A stretch of 12,848 nucleotides of DNA from Marmoricola sp. GTDB taxonomy: Bacteria > Actinomycetota > Actinomycetes > Propionibacteriales > Nocardioidaceae. Made by a program: the position numbers and the translations under genes. Of this stretch, positions 12,514 through 12,848 are shown piece after piece; positions within the stretch are counted from its first letter, which is position 1, and each line of letters begins with the position of its first letter. Below the pieces are notes generated by a model. It worked only from the letters and a program-made list of their open reading frames with translations. It ran no database searches and had not been told where the DNA came from. The stretch is from positions 1 through 12,848 of the forward strand of contig JASLCW010000441.1 of assembly GCA_030151765.1 (NCBI GenBank), given 5' to 3'.

Positions 12514-12690
12514 GGCGGGGGCTTCGGCTTCTTGGCGGGACGGTGGCGGGTGGGTCGGCTGTCTCCCGACTTGCCGTCGCCTCGGGCTCGCTGTTTTGGC
12601 AGCGACGGCCGGGGGCGGCGGGGCTTGGGCTGACGCATCTTCCCGGCTCACCGGAGCTCTCCCGAAACTGCCCGGAGGTCGCCCCAAGGC
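12514..12690. other. GC-rich intergenic stretch before the insertion sequence
   Basis: No credible gene is seen. Two possible hairpins downstream of the GrpB stop are TCGCTG-TTTTGG-CAGCGA (12588-12605) and the longer-range GCCGTCGC (12573-12580) with GCGACGGC (12602-12609). They overlap and are alternatives. Neither is followed by a T-run, so a terminator role is only possible. The base composition resembles the chromosome, and the shift to AT-richer sequence comes at about 12691. Confidence 0.35.
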
Positions 12691-12848
12691 GATTTCTAGT
12701 GGTTGTTGCAACTCGTGCTGATTTCAGTGGAGGTTGCGGGCCATGTCAGGTGCACGGTTGACCGCGGAGCAGCGGGTTGTTATTGAGCGGGCGTATCGGG
12801 CGGGGTTGCCGCAGGGCACCATCGCTGTGTTGGTGGGTAAGCATCCTT
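12691..12848 (+). mobile_element. Left end of an IS30-family insertion sequence (partial)
   Basis: At about 12691 the sequence becomes AT-richer, shortly before an IS30-type transposase start. A direct repeat covers the leader: GATTTCTAGTGGTTGTTGC (12691-12709) and GATTTCAGTGGAGGTTGC (12720-12737). GTTGCAAC (12705-12712) is a small palindrome. One of these probably marks the terminal inverted repeat or subterminal transposase site, but the right end is outside the window, so neither the boundary nor a target duplication can be fixed. Confidence 0.65.
12743..12848 (+). CDS. IS30-family transposase, N-terminal fragment
   Basis: 35 complete codons are visible before the window ends. The protein begins MSGARLTAEQRVVIERAYRA and continues GLPQGTIAVLVGKHP, the N-terminal helix-turn-helix (HTH_38 type) of IS30-family DDE transposases, which binds the element ends. 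The catalytic DDE domain is beyond the edge. GGAGG (12729-12733) lies 9 nt before ATG 12743. Codon use (GTT, ATT, TTG, TAT) is less GC-biased than in the rest of the window, consistent with an acquired element. Confidence 0.85.
   Translation, partial: MSGARLTAEQRVVIERAYRAGLPQGTIAVLVGKHP

Noticed and set aside
12514..12761. Short plus-strand open frames downstream of the GrpB gene
   Set aside because: No ribosome sites or recognisable protein features, and they run across the insertion-sequence boundary.
1..12848. tRNA, rRNA, riboswitch or CRISPR array
   Set aside because: No cloverleaf, conserved rRNA stretch, recognisable aptamer core or regularly spaced repeats were seen on either strand by eye. 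A covariance-model search would be needed to exclude small RNAs.

Overview
The window is high-GC DNA with dense, GC-ending coding frames, short gaps, many GTG starts and several starts that look leaderless (a TANNNT box about 6 nt before the start codon). This points to an Actinomycetota genome. The order Propionibacteriales is a guess from general character only. Most of the window reads as ordinary chromosome. The right edge runs into an insertion sequence with visibly different base use.

Layout. (1) 1-145, minus strand: N-terminus of an O-acetylhomoserine sulfhydrylase (MetY type), cut by the window edge. (2) 309-1076: a pentapeptide-repeat protein with a Cys-rich N-terminal cluster. (3) 1170-1886: a TylF/MycF-like methyltransferase. 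(4) 1956-5066: a molybdate uptake operon in the order HTH-TOBE regulator, modA, modB, a possible 23-aa ORF, modC. Two copies of a palindrome (core CCGCA-N2-TGCGG), 31 bp apart, sit on its promoter and are the likely operator. (5) 5091-7516: a Cys-type glutathione peroxidase followed by, and overlapping, a class B penicillin-binding lipoprotein with a MecA_N-like domain. (6) 7526-7564: a strong hairpin between convergent genes. (7) 7592-8164, minus: an unrecognised membrane-anchored or exported protein ending in a Trp/Gly-rich motif. (8) 8346-11009: an 887-aa HTH / P-loop NTPase / Nudix fusion, divergent from (7) across a 181-bp gap that contains an inverted repeat. (9) 11036-12513: a MetF-like methylenetetrahydrofolate reductase translationally coupled to a GrpB/UPF0157 protein. 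(10) 12691-12848: the left end and transposase start of an IS30-family element.

How the genes work together. The mod genes form one self-contained unit: binding protein, permease and ATPase import molybdate, and the regulator carries the same TOBE fold as the ATPase C-terminus, so both probably sense oxyanion. MetY at the left edge and the MetF-like protein near the right edge both belong to methionine synthesis, but they are about 11 kb apart and are not an operon here. The peroxidase and PBP serve peroxide detoxification and envelope synthesis and are linked only by adjacency.

The strongest candidate for something undescribed is the HTH-NTPase-Nudix protein. Its architecture (DNA-binding head, ATP-dependent switch, nucleotide-hydrolase tail) resembles multidomain signalling or conflict proteins, and its divergent neighbour is an exported protein of unknown role. 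A functional link between them is inference. A 15-bp motif shared by two gene junctions, and the coupled small ORF that one of them creates, are the other points that ordinary annotation would miss.
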